In this document: positions 1-12,240 of the stretch, piece by piece | Numbering within the stretch: position 1 is the first letter of the stretch | Layout of the letters: every line of letters starts with the position of its first letter | DNA from: Apostichopus japonicus | Taxonomy: Eukaryota; Echinodermata; Holothuroidea; Aspidochirotida; Stichopodidae | Length of the DNA stretch: 64,000 bases | Reading direction: 5' to 3' | Assembly (NCBI RefSeq): GCF_037975245.1 | Contig: NC_092580.1 | Location: 30,496,001-30,560,000 of the forward strand | Position numbers and translations under genes: made by a program | The notes under the pieces: model-generated | Seen by the model: the letters and a program-made list of their open reading frames with translations, nothing else | Told to the model about the DNA's origin: nothing | Databases searched by the model: none

Positions 1-760
1 GGGGTCCAATTTGGTGACAATTGTGTCTAGTAAATGACGAAAATAAAGATTTCATATTTGATACACTTGTTCGACCAGCTCGGTCCTCCTAAAGAGACTT
101 CAAGAATGTGTTATAAGAATAATTTCAGTTTCTGGGTCATTCCATTAAATACATGGGGTCCAACTTTGTGACATTCTTGGGTTACACACAGAACCAACTT
201 GGTTTGCCATTTGTAAAATAACTGTCGCGCAAAATTGTGATAATTGGTTAGCTTGTCTACAGTGACGTTATCTCACATGTGTATTCTTTGCCTTGTTACA
301 TTGTAGTCGAAGGTTTCATAAATCCGTATCATATATCCATCTGTTTGCAGTACAGTAGCAAACCTACAAGAGAAAAATGTCACAAGCTAAAGTAGGATAC
401 CTAATTTATGGAATGACTTGTTTGTTGGTCCTTACATGATTGGTATACAACCTATCATACCATCATGCACCCTTTCAAATTTGTCAACATTTCCTTGCAT
501 TTTAACAGTCGTTAACCTCTACTTCATAGTTTTCTTTAACACCAGTTCATGCTCTTACTGCTGTTTAATACTCCCTCAGCCATGATTCCTAAGCATATCC
601 AGTGTTTATCATGAAATACCTTCTTAGAAACGATTCCTGCTGAAATTTTTCCGTGGAGAAACACTCTTTAATGTGGTTAAGTGAAGGACTGTTGAGGAAC
701 ACTAAAGTGTACCTATCTGACTAGTTCATGCTAAGTTTTTTGTGATATAGAAAGAGGAAT
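1..760. other. No gene recognised
   Basis: AT-rich sequence with no long open frame, no convincing exon and no recognisable transposon end. It is probably intron or intergenic DNA of the small plus-strand gene that follows. Confidence 0.5.
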
Positions 761-1276
761 GTAGTTACAAGTATAGTAACAAGTATATAGTCACAAGTAT
801 GTAGTAACAAGTATAATGGTAAGTATATAGTAAAAACTATCAAGTATGTAATAAGATTTTAGTAACAAATATTGAGTTGCGACAAACAATTTTATATTTA
901 GATACATGTATAGAGTAGGTGCTTATTTAGTAACAAGTAAATGGTAAGGATATAGTAACAAGTATGTAGTAAGTATTTAGTAATAAGCATATTTTAATAA
1001 TTTAGTAACAACTATATTGTAAGTATTTAGTAACAAGTATATTGTAAGTATTTAGTAACAAGTATATTGTATTTAGTAACAAGTATATTGTATTTAGTAA
1101 CAAGTATATTGTAAGTATTTAGTAACAAGTATATTGTAAGTATTTAGTAACAAGTATATTGTAAGTATTTAGTAACAAGTATATTGTAAGTATTTAGTAA
1201 CAAGTATATTGTAAGTATTTAGTAACAAGTATATTGTATTTAGTAACAAGTATATTGTAGGTATTTAGTAACAAGC
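761..1276 (+). repeat. 25-bp AT-rich minisatellite
   Basis: Tandem array built on TTTAGTAACAAGTATATT. The regular core (about 1003-1276) alternates a 25-bp unit with a 21-bp unit that lacks GTAA. The 5' part (761-1000) is a degenerate version. The near identity of the core copies indicates recent expansion. Confidence 0.9.
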
Positions 1277-2358
1277 ACATAGTAACAGTGATCAAGTTTT
1301 AACAAGTATATATTAGTTACATAGTGACATATTTAAGAGCATGCTCACTAGTTACCTGGACTAATTGCCATTTAATATCAACTAAGAGTTATGGTATCTG
1401 CCTTGTCAACTAAATCAATAAACTAACCCACATTCATCCTAACCTTTATATCTGAACAATACACTGTGTCGATTAATTCAGCTTGTAATATCTAACATAT
1501 CTCTTTTATCATATTACTTACATGCATGAAACATATTCAAGAGAAAACCTCTTTTGCCACGGTTCTCTTTGCTAACCTTTATGTTACCGATTGGAATGAA
1601 TGGCGTGTAAGCCATTTACAAGAAAAGTAATGTCTTCTCACAACAGAATAGTGAGAGGTAATTCTTACTGTGTATATCGCTTTCGAATTTGGTTTTTTTG
1701 TATATAATGGTGTTTAGCTTTTACTGTATATATGGTGTTTTTTTCATCAGCAAGTTTAAAAAGTCATACCTACTGTACCTAGTTTAAAACAAAGAATGTT
1801 GACTTGTCTCCTAAGGGTTTATTTCTACTATTTCCCCTAAAAAATTAGCATTTACATGCAGAATCTTTTATTTAATGAAGAAATGTGTACTCTCTTTACA
1901 TCCAAACTCCCCTCACCGCCCGCCCCCCCCCCCCCTCATCATACAGCAACTTTTTGTGTATGAATGAAGGATAATGGGGGAATGTTGTTCTTATCATGAA
2001 ATGGTGAGTTCATTAGAAAAAGTGCCTTGGAGAACTTTATACTAAATAATCAGTGAATTTGGTTGGATGTAAGCGATGAAGCAAAGTTTCATTTCAAAAG
2101 AATTTCTATTCACCTCCCAAAACTTCAGGTTGCACTCATAAATCGAGCAACTTCTTCACACTCTTTTCAATCTCAGTAAATGATACTTGTTATTTAACAA
2201 ATCCTACTCAGTATCAAATGGAAACAAGCTTCCTGAGCATCATGAAGATTCGGCAAAGCTAAAAGACAAATGATTGTATCTTACATCATAGCAGGTGGGT
2301 TCTTCTTTTCATTCATCACTGCCTTATTTACAAAGATTTTTTTGTTGTTGATATCCAG
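1277..2358. other. Non-coding stretch before the first exon
   Basis: No gene or element recognised. It contains a C-run at about 1921-1936 and ends in a T-rich tract leading to the acceptor AG at 2357-2358. Confidence 0.5.
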
Positions 2359-2564
2359 CCATGCGGTCTCGTGCCAGCACATCTATGGACAAATCTGCTA
2401 AGAGTAGGGCGTCGACTTTCCGAGATACACCGAGCAGCACACCCTGGCCGCCGGGGACCAGTTTCCCTCCAAATTATCTTCAGAGGTCATTGACCCCTGA
2501 CCCAAGGATGGTGTATCAACCGGGTGAAGACAGGTCAGAGAGAATGACCCTTCGTCCCAAAACA
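2359..2564 (+). CDS. Exon of an unidentified plus-strand gene (exon a)
   Basis: Predicted coding exon. It starts after a T-rich tract and AG at 2357-2358, and ends at a strong donor (GTAAGT at 2565). The open frame from the ATG at 2361 gives 68 residues, rich in Ser, Arg and Pro, beginning MRSRASTSMDKSAKSRAST and containing PWPPGTSFPPNYLQRSLTP. The donor falls exactly between codons, and the same frame continues in the exon at 3002. The ATG could be internal, because two bases (CC) lie between the acceptor and it and could complete a codon from an upstream exon. The composition looks like a low-complexity linker; no domain or family is recognised. The splice signals and phase agreement are seen directly; that it is a real gene is inference. 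Confidence 0.5.
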
Positions 2565-3001
2565 GTAAGTTACAATCCACGAATGTCACCACTTTACAAA
2601 GGTCATCAGTATTAAATATGCTACAAAATGTGCTACAAAGTCAAAAAATTGTCAGTCATTTTGAAGTTTCTAGAAGCCTTCTACCGTCACCCTCAGAACT
2701 TTTGTCGTATACAATTATCCAATTGAACCCTCAACTTTATGAGTCATCAGAACTTCCAGGGAAGTTATGTGGGTTACATGAATCAATAAATGCCATTTTT
2801 TTTTTCGTTTTATTTCTTCAACAATTGATTTGCAAAGTGAATACTTTTATGACAGTCACTTGGGTCCATTCCTCTTACTTTGCTCTCATACCAAATCTTC
2901 AGATCAGGATTACTGATAAAGGAAAGGCCAGTTTGCTATAGAGATGAATTATTTTCCTGTTTCTAAATCTATTTTTTTTATGTTTTATTTTATTTTAATA
3001 G

Positions 3002-3121
3002 GTTGGAAGCAGATTAAGGAACAAAATTGCTGAACAAGTTTTGACTAATCTTGAACCTGATAATCACCAAATGATTCTGCAGCTACAAGCGATGGAACAA
3101 TCTAACAACAAGTACAAATAA
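3002..3121 (+). CDS. Exon of the same unidentified gene (exon b)
   Basis: Acceptor TTTTAATAG ends at 3001. The phase-0 continuation from the 2564 donor reads VGSRLRNKIAEQVLTNLEP and then DNHQMILQLQAMEQSNN, an amphipathic helix-like segment. The frame can stop at TAA 3119-3121. Alternatively it can leave through GT at 3112 (exon end 3111, two bases over), which matches the phase of the candidate last exon at 11977. The donor GTACAA is weak, so both 3' ends are possible. The protein family is not recognised; short helical segments like this occur in many ciliary and centrosomal proteins, but nothing here proves that. Confidence 0.5.
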   Translation, partial: VGSRLRNKIAEQVLTNLEPDNHQMILQLQAMEQSNNKYK

Positions 3122-6100
3122 ATAATTCAATTCTTTGTTTTCTATCCACAATGCATTGTATATGGATTAGACTTTTGTGTGCTATGGCCATCTGAGAGGT
3201 CACCAATGTTTGTTAGTTTTCTTTCCTACAATATTTCGGATTCTGCAAGAATGGCATGTATGGTTTGATATGGAGCAAGAGCTTCCTAGTTAATAATTTA
3301 AAACTTATTGAATGAAGATAGATGATATGATTGGGGGGGGGAGGGTGGGGGATGGCAGGATTGCAATTAGATGGATTAGGATGGTAACTGTCTTGAGAGA
3401 TTTTTTGGCCTAATCTTGTTTAGTTTCTTATAGTTTCAGTAATGCAATTAGGTTTTTTTTTCAAACTTTATAGAAAGATTGTATAATTATAGAATATGGT
3501 GTAAAGTCACTTTAATAACTTTGTAAATATTATGATGTCCTAGAAATTAAATCTTCATGGACCATTAAAGTCTCTTTCATCAACTTGAAGTATGATGTTG
3601 TTAAAAGTAAAATATAATCCAATATCCTTGAGCCTTGATTGTATGAGCAGTTGGTAGTTCTGTTCTTCTGTGAATCTCCAAGTTGGTTAACATTTTTTTG
3701 TGCTATTTATAAAATTTTAAATATTTTGATTGCATGTGTTAGTTACAAATATACAGATAATATTTTTTACAAGTCGGAGACTCTTGTCTTTTTGCCATTC
3801 CGTCCTGTTCAAGATAGAAACAATTGACTATTATTTAGACATGACATGAAACAAAGGGTTAGGGTATGATCCAATTTTTCAAAATTTTGGTGAAAGTAAT
3901 AAGCAAGTTATTATTTCTTTTGTATTTTTACAATGTCAATTTTGTATCAGTATCAATGTATCAGTTTCAATGAATTATATTTATGGATTTGTAGAAAATA
4001 ACCAAAGTTTACACGAATGAATCATTGCAAGAAGGGATAACTCTTCACAGTGATTCCTTGTGAACTATTTATTTCAGTCAACAGTGCTGTAAGATTATGA
4101 AAATATATTTACCATCCAGTCAAATATAATTTCACTGCTTTCAGCAGAAGTAGCAGAAATCTAAATACTCAGGTGCCTTCTAATTTTAATAATTCATAAT
4201 ACTTAAAGGCTTCCAAAATCGTTAAATGTGAAGAAATTAAATAATGTAGATTTCTTTCTAACTTTTATAACTGTTCTTTTTGCTTTTTTTTGGTCAAGAA
4301 ATTGGACTTAGCATATTGAACAATTATTCTTTTTCAGCCAAATCTTTTGTGGGCCATCTCACTCACATGTGAATATTATCAACCATCAATCACTCCAATT
4401 CAGAATAGATGCAGAAATGGAAATTTGCTATTATGAATTTTATCAGCAGTCTCATTCAACAGTTTCATTGAATTCAATTATATGTTTAATTTTTTAAGCA
4501 TCAGAAATTAATAGACCAATTGGAAACGTCTCGTTCATATTTCTTAATGTTTCAACAGAGGCTGTATTCATTGGTCAATACATTAATTTATTAATAACGG
4601 GTTCTGCTTCAGTGAAGTATATTTGTATTTCTTTGTGAAGTAGGTAGCTATTAATATATCTGTGATTACTAACAATGTGCAATTTGAAAAAAAAAACCTT
4701 GAATTTCCAAAATCATGTCACTTCATTCCCAAGGTCCATTCATGTTGTTGTTATTGTTGACTTGGGTCACTATATTATCTCTCTTTTGGAAGTTTGTGTC
4801 TTGAGTCATAACTGTTACAAAACACTGGGTGTCACACCGGTCACCTCTAAATCAACTTGGTGCCTTATCTGTAGTTTTGCATTATATTTAATATCTTGAG
4901 ATAAACAATTTTTGAAAGTTCAAAATTTTTAATAAAGTTTTGTGGCTCTTCAAATAATTTCTCTTTTGTACCCAAAACTAGTCATCATCTTCCACAAAAT
5001 GTATACCTCAATCTTTTATTAAAACTTCCAATTTTTTTATATTTTTATTTATTAATTTAGCCATTATTAATATTTTTGTAAGAATATGATTCTTAAAACG
5101 TCGGTTTCTGGTGTCATCGTTTCGTCTAGAAATGAAACTTCTCAAGTGACACTCCAAAGCACAAATAATTGTCTATTACTTGGAAAGTCTGTTAAATATC
5201 AGGCATTGCTTTCAAGTAGGCTTGAAAACAAAGAATTCCATCAAATGTATTATGGTGGTTTTAATTGTTGAAACTGGTGCACCAACCATTTTATTTATGG
5301 ACGAATATTTTCAGGGAAGAAAACTGATGCATGAACTTATTGACATATTGCTGGTTACTGTATCTGCTAATGTTTTCCTGTTTTATAAGAGCTTAAAAAT
5401 GTTTTTCTATAATTTATGAACCAAAATATCCCTCCAAAATTATGATAATTTTATTTTGAATAAATATTGAGACTAAATGACTACAGTGTCATTTTTTCTC
5501 ACAATAACACAAGGTCAAGTGTCGTTAAATTATTTCTTAAATGTCAGCGGGATTGTCTTCTACATCTGATAAAATTAACTTCCTTACAGTCTAAATTGTT
5601 CTGCCCAGTGGTTTTTCACCAATCCACCCCACCCCACAACCCCCTGCAAATAAATAACAATGATACTAAATAACCAGTTCGTAAAGAGCCAGTAGGTCTG
5701 ATGGGAGGGAGGTGGCTGTCAGATGCAACTGAAAGCAGGTGAACTTGAGGGTATTTGTGGATGCAAAAAGTCAGCAACTTTACAGAAAATACCAGCTATG
5801 ACTCCCCTGGTTTCAGCAAATTTGACCAGAATCCCTTATAAGAAAATGACACCAAATTAGCCAAGAGAGCAAAGCACACGATTTTATATAACAGCTGACT
5901 GAACATGTAACTCTAGTGAATTATAATTGTGAACTTTGTAACCAAACACTGGGGTGCCTCTCAATAACTCGGGAGGTTGACAACTGTTGAGTTGACAACT
6001 GATAAAAACTTCTTTATCTTACGTCAGTCTGGCTTTGAGCTCCAGATAAAGTCTTCAGCGTCAAAAGCTGAAATGAGTTTTGTATTTATGAAATGATTAA

Positions 6101-6484
6101 CTAGCTTTGTATAAGGCATTTTGTTGTGGCAAGGAAAGAAGCATCTCTTGATGATATTAAGAGATCAGTGAACGATTAGTCCTATTGTGTCGACAACGTC
6201 AACACAAATTTCATCAGAATATTTAGAGCACCATGATGTAAGCAGCCAGAAAGTTGTCAAGTTAATGTTGCAATTTTGGTACAAGTATTTGGCCACTTGA
6301 AGGGAGGGGGAGCCAAAAGGGAGGGGAGCCAAAAGGGATAAGGAAGGGGGTGGGTGGGGAGTTAGTAGGGTGATGGGGCGGGGAACAAGTTTGAGGGAAA
6401 GGATCGTAAATGAGCTGCTGTTGGTTTTATCACCAGGCTTGATAAGGAACATGAGTTGAGAGATGCTTTCAGGAATATTGTAAT
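3122..6484. other. Long intron-like stretch without recognisable features
   Basis: AT-rich DNA with only short chance open frames. A G-rich run lies at 3332-3352 and purine-rich sequence at 6300-6370. No exon, RNA gene or transposon end could be supported. It fits the interior of the second intron of the small plus-strand gene. Confidence 0.45.
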
Positions 6485-6872
6485 TATGAGCTAATGGTTG
6501 CCCGTTAGGATAGACCTACATTTCTCCTATGCGTTAATGGCTGTTTGTTACGATAAACCCAACTTTCTCCTATGCACCAATGGCTGAGGGTTAGGATAGA
6601 TCAACGTCTCTCTTATGCGTTAATGGCTGCCTGTTAGGATAGACCTATGTTTCTCCTTTGAGCTAATGGCTGCCTATTAGGATGGACCTACGTTTCTCCT
6701 ATGCGTTAACAGCTGCCTGTTAGGATAGACCTACATTTCTCTTATGCATTAATGGCTGTCTGTTAGGATATACCTGTTTCTCCTATTAGCTAATGGCTGT
6801 CTGTTAGTATAGACCTACGTTTCTACTATGCGTTAATAGCTGCCTGTTTGGATAGACCTAACTTTCTCCAAC
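6485..6872 (+). repeat. 43-bp tandem repeat, about nine copies
   Basis: Each unit contains GGCTGCCTGTTAGGATAG followed by ACCTACGTTTCTCCTATG and GCGTTAAT. Copies differ at several sites each, so the array is older than the 25-bp satellite at 1 kb. Confidence 0.85.
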
Positions 6873-6938
6873 TTCCAGCATGCTGCGTTGGTGATCTCCT
6901 TACTAGGAGAATTTGTGGAGTATGAAAAGTATAACTTG

Positions 6939-6995
6939 GTCTTGCCCACTGATCTGTACACTAACAGAGTTAGTGTACAGATCAGTGGTCTTGCC
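6939..6995. mobile_element. 41-bp palindromic micro-insertion with 8-bp target duplication
   Basis: Two perfect 19-bp arms, CACTGATCTGTACACTAAC (6947-6965) and its reverse complement (6969-6987), are separated by AGA. They are flanked on both sides by the identical octamer GTCTTGCC (6939-6946 and 6988-6995). The layout is that of a DNA-transposon insertion whose whole body is two terminal inverted repeats. No coding capacity. See the findings for related copies. Confidence 0.7.
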
Positions 6996-7115
6996 CCGAG
7001 GGATTGGGACTTCCTAATCTCAAACCAACAAATGATGAGAAAATATGTTTACACTGAAGATTTATTATCTTCTTTCAAAGGTCAATCAATATTAATAAAA
7101 CAGAAATCCATCAGG

Positions 7116-7634
7116 CAGTGGCGGCGCCAAGGGGGGGGGGGGCTTGGGGGGCTTTAGCCCCCCCCCCCCCCACTGAAGTAGTCAGCCCCCCCATTAGCCC
7201 CCCCCCCCCCAACTGAAATAGGCAACAACCAAAAAAACCTCATTGAAACAATATAGCCCACCCAAATTTTGTCAGCCATAACGCAGTGCTACAATGGTCA
7301 ATGGAAATTTAGATGAATTTTTCACATGATAATAGTCAGTGACTCAGTTGTGGTGCAGGAAGCCTTGTTTTGGTGACTGATAAAAACAATTCAGAATCCA
7401 GCTTTATCCGCCAGGTGTTGATGAGTTGTTTCTCAGGACTGCAAGCATAAAACATTCTACAATTTTGCATGTAGGCCTTTCCAGGATTGGAAAAAATTTC
7501 AAAAGGGGAGGGGGTCACCCCCTCCCCTTATACCCCTCCCCCAGGATGGCGATCACTCAATCTTGTAAGCCACCAAAAAAATGGCTCAGCCCCCCCTTAG
7601 CCTCCCCAACTAAAAATTCCTGGCGCCGCCACTG
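7116..7634. mobile_element. Non-autonomous hAT element (MITE), 519 bp
   Basis: Terminal inverted repeats CAGTGGCGGCGCCA (7116-7129) and TGGCGCCGCCACTG (7621-7634) are flanked by a perfect 8-bp target duplication, CCATCAGG (7108-7115 and 7635-7642). An 8-bp duplication with CAG-type ends is diagnostic of the hAT superfamily. The interior carries long G and C runs close to the ends and no transposase frame, so it would need a transposase supplied in trans. Confidence 0.9.
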
Positions 7635-7642
7635 CCATCAGG

Positions 7643-8000
7643 CCATAACTATAAATGATCAGAGACCTGTTAATTCTGAAAACAGTTAACTGTAGATCTG
7701 AGAAGCTCCTAATAAAATATTGATTTGCATGAGTGGGGATATGTTTGACATTATGATCAATCTGTTCATAACACACTCATCAAGTCTACTGATCTTTCAA
7801 TCACAATTGTACTCAAATGATATAGAACATAAAATGAAAAGATAGGAATATAATCCCCTAGATACACATATATATATATATTTATATATAACCATATATA
7901 TTGTTTTAATGCCATCAATGCAAGCACCATTGTTTAGAACCACAAAGACTTGTTAGGAACCAAAAGGAAAGAAAGTGAGATGTGTCTTACTGCGCTCTAG
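7643..8000. other. Non-coding, with a short TA microsatellite
   Basis: Nothing gene-like. A TA-rich microsatellite lies at about 7866-7900. Confidence 0.5.
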
Positions 8001-8023
8001 ATAACACGATTGACGATTGACGA

Positions 8024-8609
8024 TTGATTATTAGTAGTGTTTGGTCATACTGCATAACTTCCTGGGTTGGTAACATAAATAAGACATCCAAGAAAGAGTT
8101 AGATGATACTGTTATACGGGCAGGTAGGGCTGTTGGGAAACGCTTGCCAATGGTTGATGGTAGTCGGGTTGATGATAAGCTTCATTCAGTTGTCAAGGAT
8201 ATCGATCACCCTCTCCACGCTCCATTAAATAATTGTATTATCCCTCGTAGTGGGGGATGAGACCTCCGAAGGCTCATACTAATCGTTACCCCTCATCTTT
8301 CATGGGACAAGCTGTTAAAATTTTTAATGCATCTTTTAATCGCTAATCTCTTGCCTTTGTCTTTCCTTCTTTCATTGGGTTCTTATCATATTTACCGTTT
8401 GTGATTTGTTTATACTTTTTATTCCTTGCCATTCTGTGAGCTTCGGCCCATCTGTTCCTGTTCCTTGTTATTAGCATTTCTTATGCTTTTATTGTCCTAC
8501 TGTTTGTTCTCTTATTGTTGTATAGTATCGTTTTCATATCTTACTGTTTTATCTGCAAGCATGTAATTTCCCTATCGGATGCAATAAAGTTTATCTTATC
8601 TTATCTTAC
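8024..8609 (+). mobile_element. 5'-truncated CR1/L2-like LINE 3' end
   Basis: The open frame 8024-8260 (SVWSYCITSWVGNINKTS, then DHPLHAPLNNCIIPRS) matches the C-terminal end of the intact LINE protein at 12.4-15.3 kb (VWRYCLVGWGGN; DHPLHCYLHDNIITRG). A frameshift near 8257 moves the rest (RPPKAHTNRYPSSFMGQ...) to another frame, which ends at a stop near 8345. The 3' UTR has AATAAAG and a terminal TTATC repeat (8588-8609), the same tail type as the intact copy. It is dead on arrival by 5' truncation. Confidence 0.8.
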
Positions 8610-10190
8610 CCCGAAAGGTCTCCCTTATTTCTATTATGAAAATGGATATATTATTCTTTATCTTAATGTTTTATCTTCCTTTTGACCAGGTGCCCTGGGG
8701 TATTAGCCATCTAATAACCCCCCCCCCCTCCCTTTTTGTCAAGCCTGAATGAGACACCATACTTTCTATTTCTCATTATATATTGATAGTTATAACCAGA
8801 TGACAAATAGTGGTTATGAAGATCATACTTCCTTGATGTGTATCACAATTATATTTGAGTAGCAAATGCTAACGCAAACTATGAACAATATAGTCTGTGC
8901 TCATCTGCTTCAGCAACACCAGACAGTAGAATGATAACCCAATGACAACCACTGCACTGGCACCAAGAAACAGCATGAAGATTAATTAATAGAGGTTAAG
9001 AGATAAGAATATTAAACTGTTTACTTAAAACCTTCAGATTTATCTGCTTACAGCAATAATCCTTGACATCTATAGACATTAACGTGTACAGCTTGTTGCA
9101 GATGACAAAATGACCTTATGTGGTTAGGTTTATATATCTTTAAAAAATGCCCACTCATGGCAAAATAACAACACAACCATGGTACATAAAATGTTCATTT
9201 CATCTTCTATACTGCATCCTATGACGACTACCAAATATTCATGGTTCCTGAATTTCGTCTCTGTCACTACACAGGCCAATTGAAAAATTGGACGGATTTT
9301 GTTTTCTTAACAATGAAAAACTTCAAAACTGAATAATTGATTATACACCATGTCATTAAATATAGTTATTTTATTGAACTTTACAAACATTCACCTACAA
9401 ATTATTTCAATAGTACTTTTTTATAAGAATTAAAACATTCTTCTCATTCGAATATTTCCAATTTATAAATATATATATTTGTTATATAATTTACTGGCAG
9501 AAAAATGGCATGATTTAATACTGAAAAGTTGCATTATATTAACATAAATATCATTCTCATTTGGTCTCTTTGGCATCTGGCAATAGTTGTAAAATATTTT
9601 TAACTGAAAGACTAATTGATTAATAATACAGATAATACTTTTGCTGATAATAAAGAGAAAATTTATAGTTCTAATCTACCAACGTTGTTAAATGGAACCC
9701 CACAAAACAATTTAATTTATTTTGATAAGATTTTTAAATGTATATATTGATAATCATGTTACAAAGTCAATGCAAATATTTGTCACACAAATCAATGTTA
9801 TCTCTGTTTATGCATTTTTTTTAACGGTTCGACTTATAATATAGATTTGACTGCGTGCATCTTATGGGCTTCGATTTGCCAGATATGTATGTTACTGGTA
9901 TGCTATCAAGAATTAATTCAAATAATCTGTGGTGCGGAAGAAAAAAGAGAGAAGAAAAAGGAGAAATTATGGGCACATCTGGTGTTTCACATTCCACCAT
10001 AAATTTCTTCATAGTAAGTTTAGAGTTATTGCGAAAGCTTTATCAATTACAATTTTTATATTTGCACAAACTAATATTGCATAATTTGCAGTACTCTTCT
10101 TGCTATTTGTTCAAAAGTTACAAGGAAGAGATATATTGCTATGTTATCATCATTATACAGAAAGGTAACAGAAAGTCACATGTTTAGTTA
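8610..10190. other. Non-coding intronic DNA
   Basis: AT-rich, with a C-run at about 8718-8730. The short opposed frames around 9821-10187 have no conserved features and are taken as chance. No feature supported. Confidence 0.45.
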
Positions 10191-10196
10191 ACGTTA

Positions 10197-11560
10197 ACAC
10201 CTGACACCAAAAGTATATCTACCTTTAACATCTTATACCACCATATACACCTGCATTTGCCACAATGCACCATTTATATTTCTCTTTAACACCTTGCACT
10301 AAAACACAACTACGTTTATATGACATCTTGCACATTTGACACATAGCACCATGTATTTTTTGCATAAAGTACCATGTATGGTTTTTATCTTAAACACCTT
10401 GCACCACAAAACACCTACGGTAACAGTTAGCATGGCACCAAGTACAACTATCTTTAGCACCATAGGTAGATTAGTTGCTTTGCACAAAATGTAATACAAA
10501 TGCTAAGTAAACAGTTTGGACTGATTGGTAAAATGAAAAAGAAAACACAACTTAAAGTGAAAGACGTTATCTCTCTTAAAGACATGGAAAGAAGTGAATT
10601 GGAAAAGAAAAAAAATGCCCAAATGAAAAGCCTTAGGCTACTTTGACAGCAAACATTATGGAGGAAGTTTCAAGTAACTTTTCTTTCAAATTCAGAACTT
10701 TAAGAATAGTTCTAAAGTATGTATCACTTTTAGTAACATATTTGTACCTTATAACTCTATAGCTAACACATTGTACCATGTACCATACCACTAGTGCTAA
10801 CACATTGTACCATGTACTGTACTACTAATGCTAACACATTGTACCTTGTACAACTAACATATTTTACCTTGTAACCCTATAGCTAACACATTGTACCTTG
10901 TAACCTCTATAGCTGACAAATTGTACCTTGTAACTCTATAGCTAACACACTGTGATATGTACCGTACCACTATTGCTAACACGTACCATGTACTGCTAGT
11001 GCTAACACATTGCGACATGTACTGTACCACTAGTGCTAACACATTGTACAATGTACTGTACCACTAGTGCTAACATATTGTACCTTGTAACTCTATAGCT
11101 AACACAATGTACCTTGTAACTATATAGCTAACACATTGTACCTTGTAACTCTATAGCTAACACATTGTACCTTGTAACTCTATAGCTAACACATTGTACC
11201 ATGTACTGTGCTACTAATGCTAACACATTGTACCATGTACTGCACCACTAGTGCTAACATATTGTACATTGTAACTCTATAGCTAACACACTGTGACATG
11301 TACCGTACCACTAGGGCTAACACATTGTACCATGTAGTGTACTACTATTGCTAACACGTGCAATGTACCACTAGTGCTAATACATTGTGACATGTACCAT
11401 ACCACTAGTGCTTACACATTGTGACATGTATTGTACCACTAGTGCTAACATATTGTACCCTATTCCCCTATGGTTAACACATTGTACAATATATCTATAT
11501 GTTTAACATAAAGTACCCTGCATCATTACGGTTAACACATTGCACCATTCATGTTAAGTC
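10197..11560 (+). repeat. GCTAACACATTGTACC minisatellite, two alternating monomers
   Basis: The core (about 10740-11460) is made of 29-bp units (GCTAACACATTGTACCTTG then TAACTCTATA) interspersed with 34-bp units (GCTAACACATTGTACCATG then TACTGTACCACTAGT). Degenerate relatives extend on both sides, from about 10197 to 11560. The units contain repeated GTAC palindromes. Frames read through it are artefacts of the repeat. Confidence 0.9.
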
Positions 11561-11976
11561 ACTTTGAACATTGGTAACATTAATGTTTATACTATTTCCA
11601 ACACAAAAATCACACCTATCATTAATGCCTTGCAAAATACATAATACATTTTCAACGATTTAAAGCAGCCTGCACCATCGAGAACCTCAAATTTAAATGC
11701 TCACATACAGTGCTCAATTTACTATTTAAAACTTTGTAACTAACCTTTAACACTTGAAAAGTTTATCCAAGAAATCTTACAATTTTACCAACATTTCCAG
11801 AATAAATTTAATGAATATTAGAGGAACTTTAAATCACTACTCTGCCACTAAAAATGAGGATATACCTGACAAGAACGAAACAAATTTCATTTCATTTTAC
11901 TTTCCATCATGATTCACTATTTATGATTTTTGTTTGTTCTAAGTAGAGAAGTTTACAAGTTGAATTTATTTTCCAG

Positions 11977-12025
11977 CTTCTGGGCTGAACCTGATCTTAC
12001 CAAATTAAGTTCAGAAGAAGTGTAG
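11977..12025 (+). CDS. Probable terminal exon of the small plus-strand gene
   Basis: A good acceptor (polypyrimidine then TTTTCCAG, ending 11976) precedes a 49-bp open stretch encoding FWAEPDLTKLSSEEV and a TAG at 12023-12025. It needs two bases from the previous exon, which is exactly what the weak donor at 3112 would supply (joining as SNN-N-FWAEP). The 8.9-kb intron would be filled by the repeats described here. This is inference from splice signals and phase only; the exon is short and could be fortuitous. Confidence 0.35.
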
Positions 12026-12240
12026 CACCAATGATAAACAACCCTAAGTCCTCACGAGATCGCAGATCAACCGCGTCGTTCATTTCTTACAACAACTTGA
12101 CGGCTTATCTGGTAAGAGTTGGTTGCGTTCAAACAAGTGTCCCTAGAATTTGGAACCAGATGCTTCCGTTCACATTAAATAATACCACATAGCTTGTCAC
12201 TGGGCCAATGGTATCAAATGGCGTTAGCATGACAACAATA

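Noticed and set aside
1003-1276. CRISPR-like spacing of short repeats
   Set aside because: Repeat units are directly contiguous with no unique spacers, and the genome is eukaryotic; it is a minisatellite.
4675-5673. Several 60-80 residue plus-strand frames
   Set aside because: Random length for this base composition; no splice context, homology or compositional signal.
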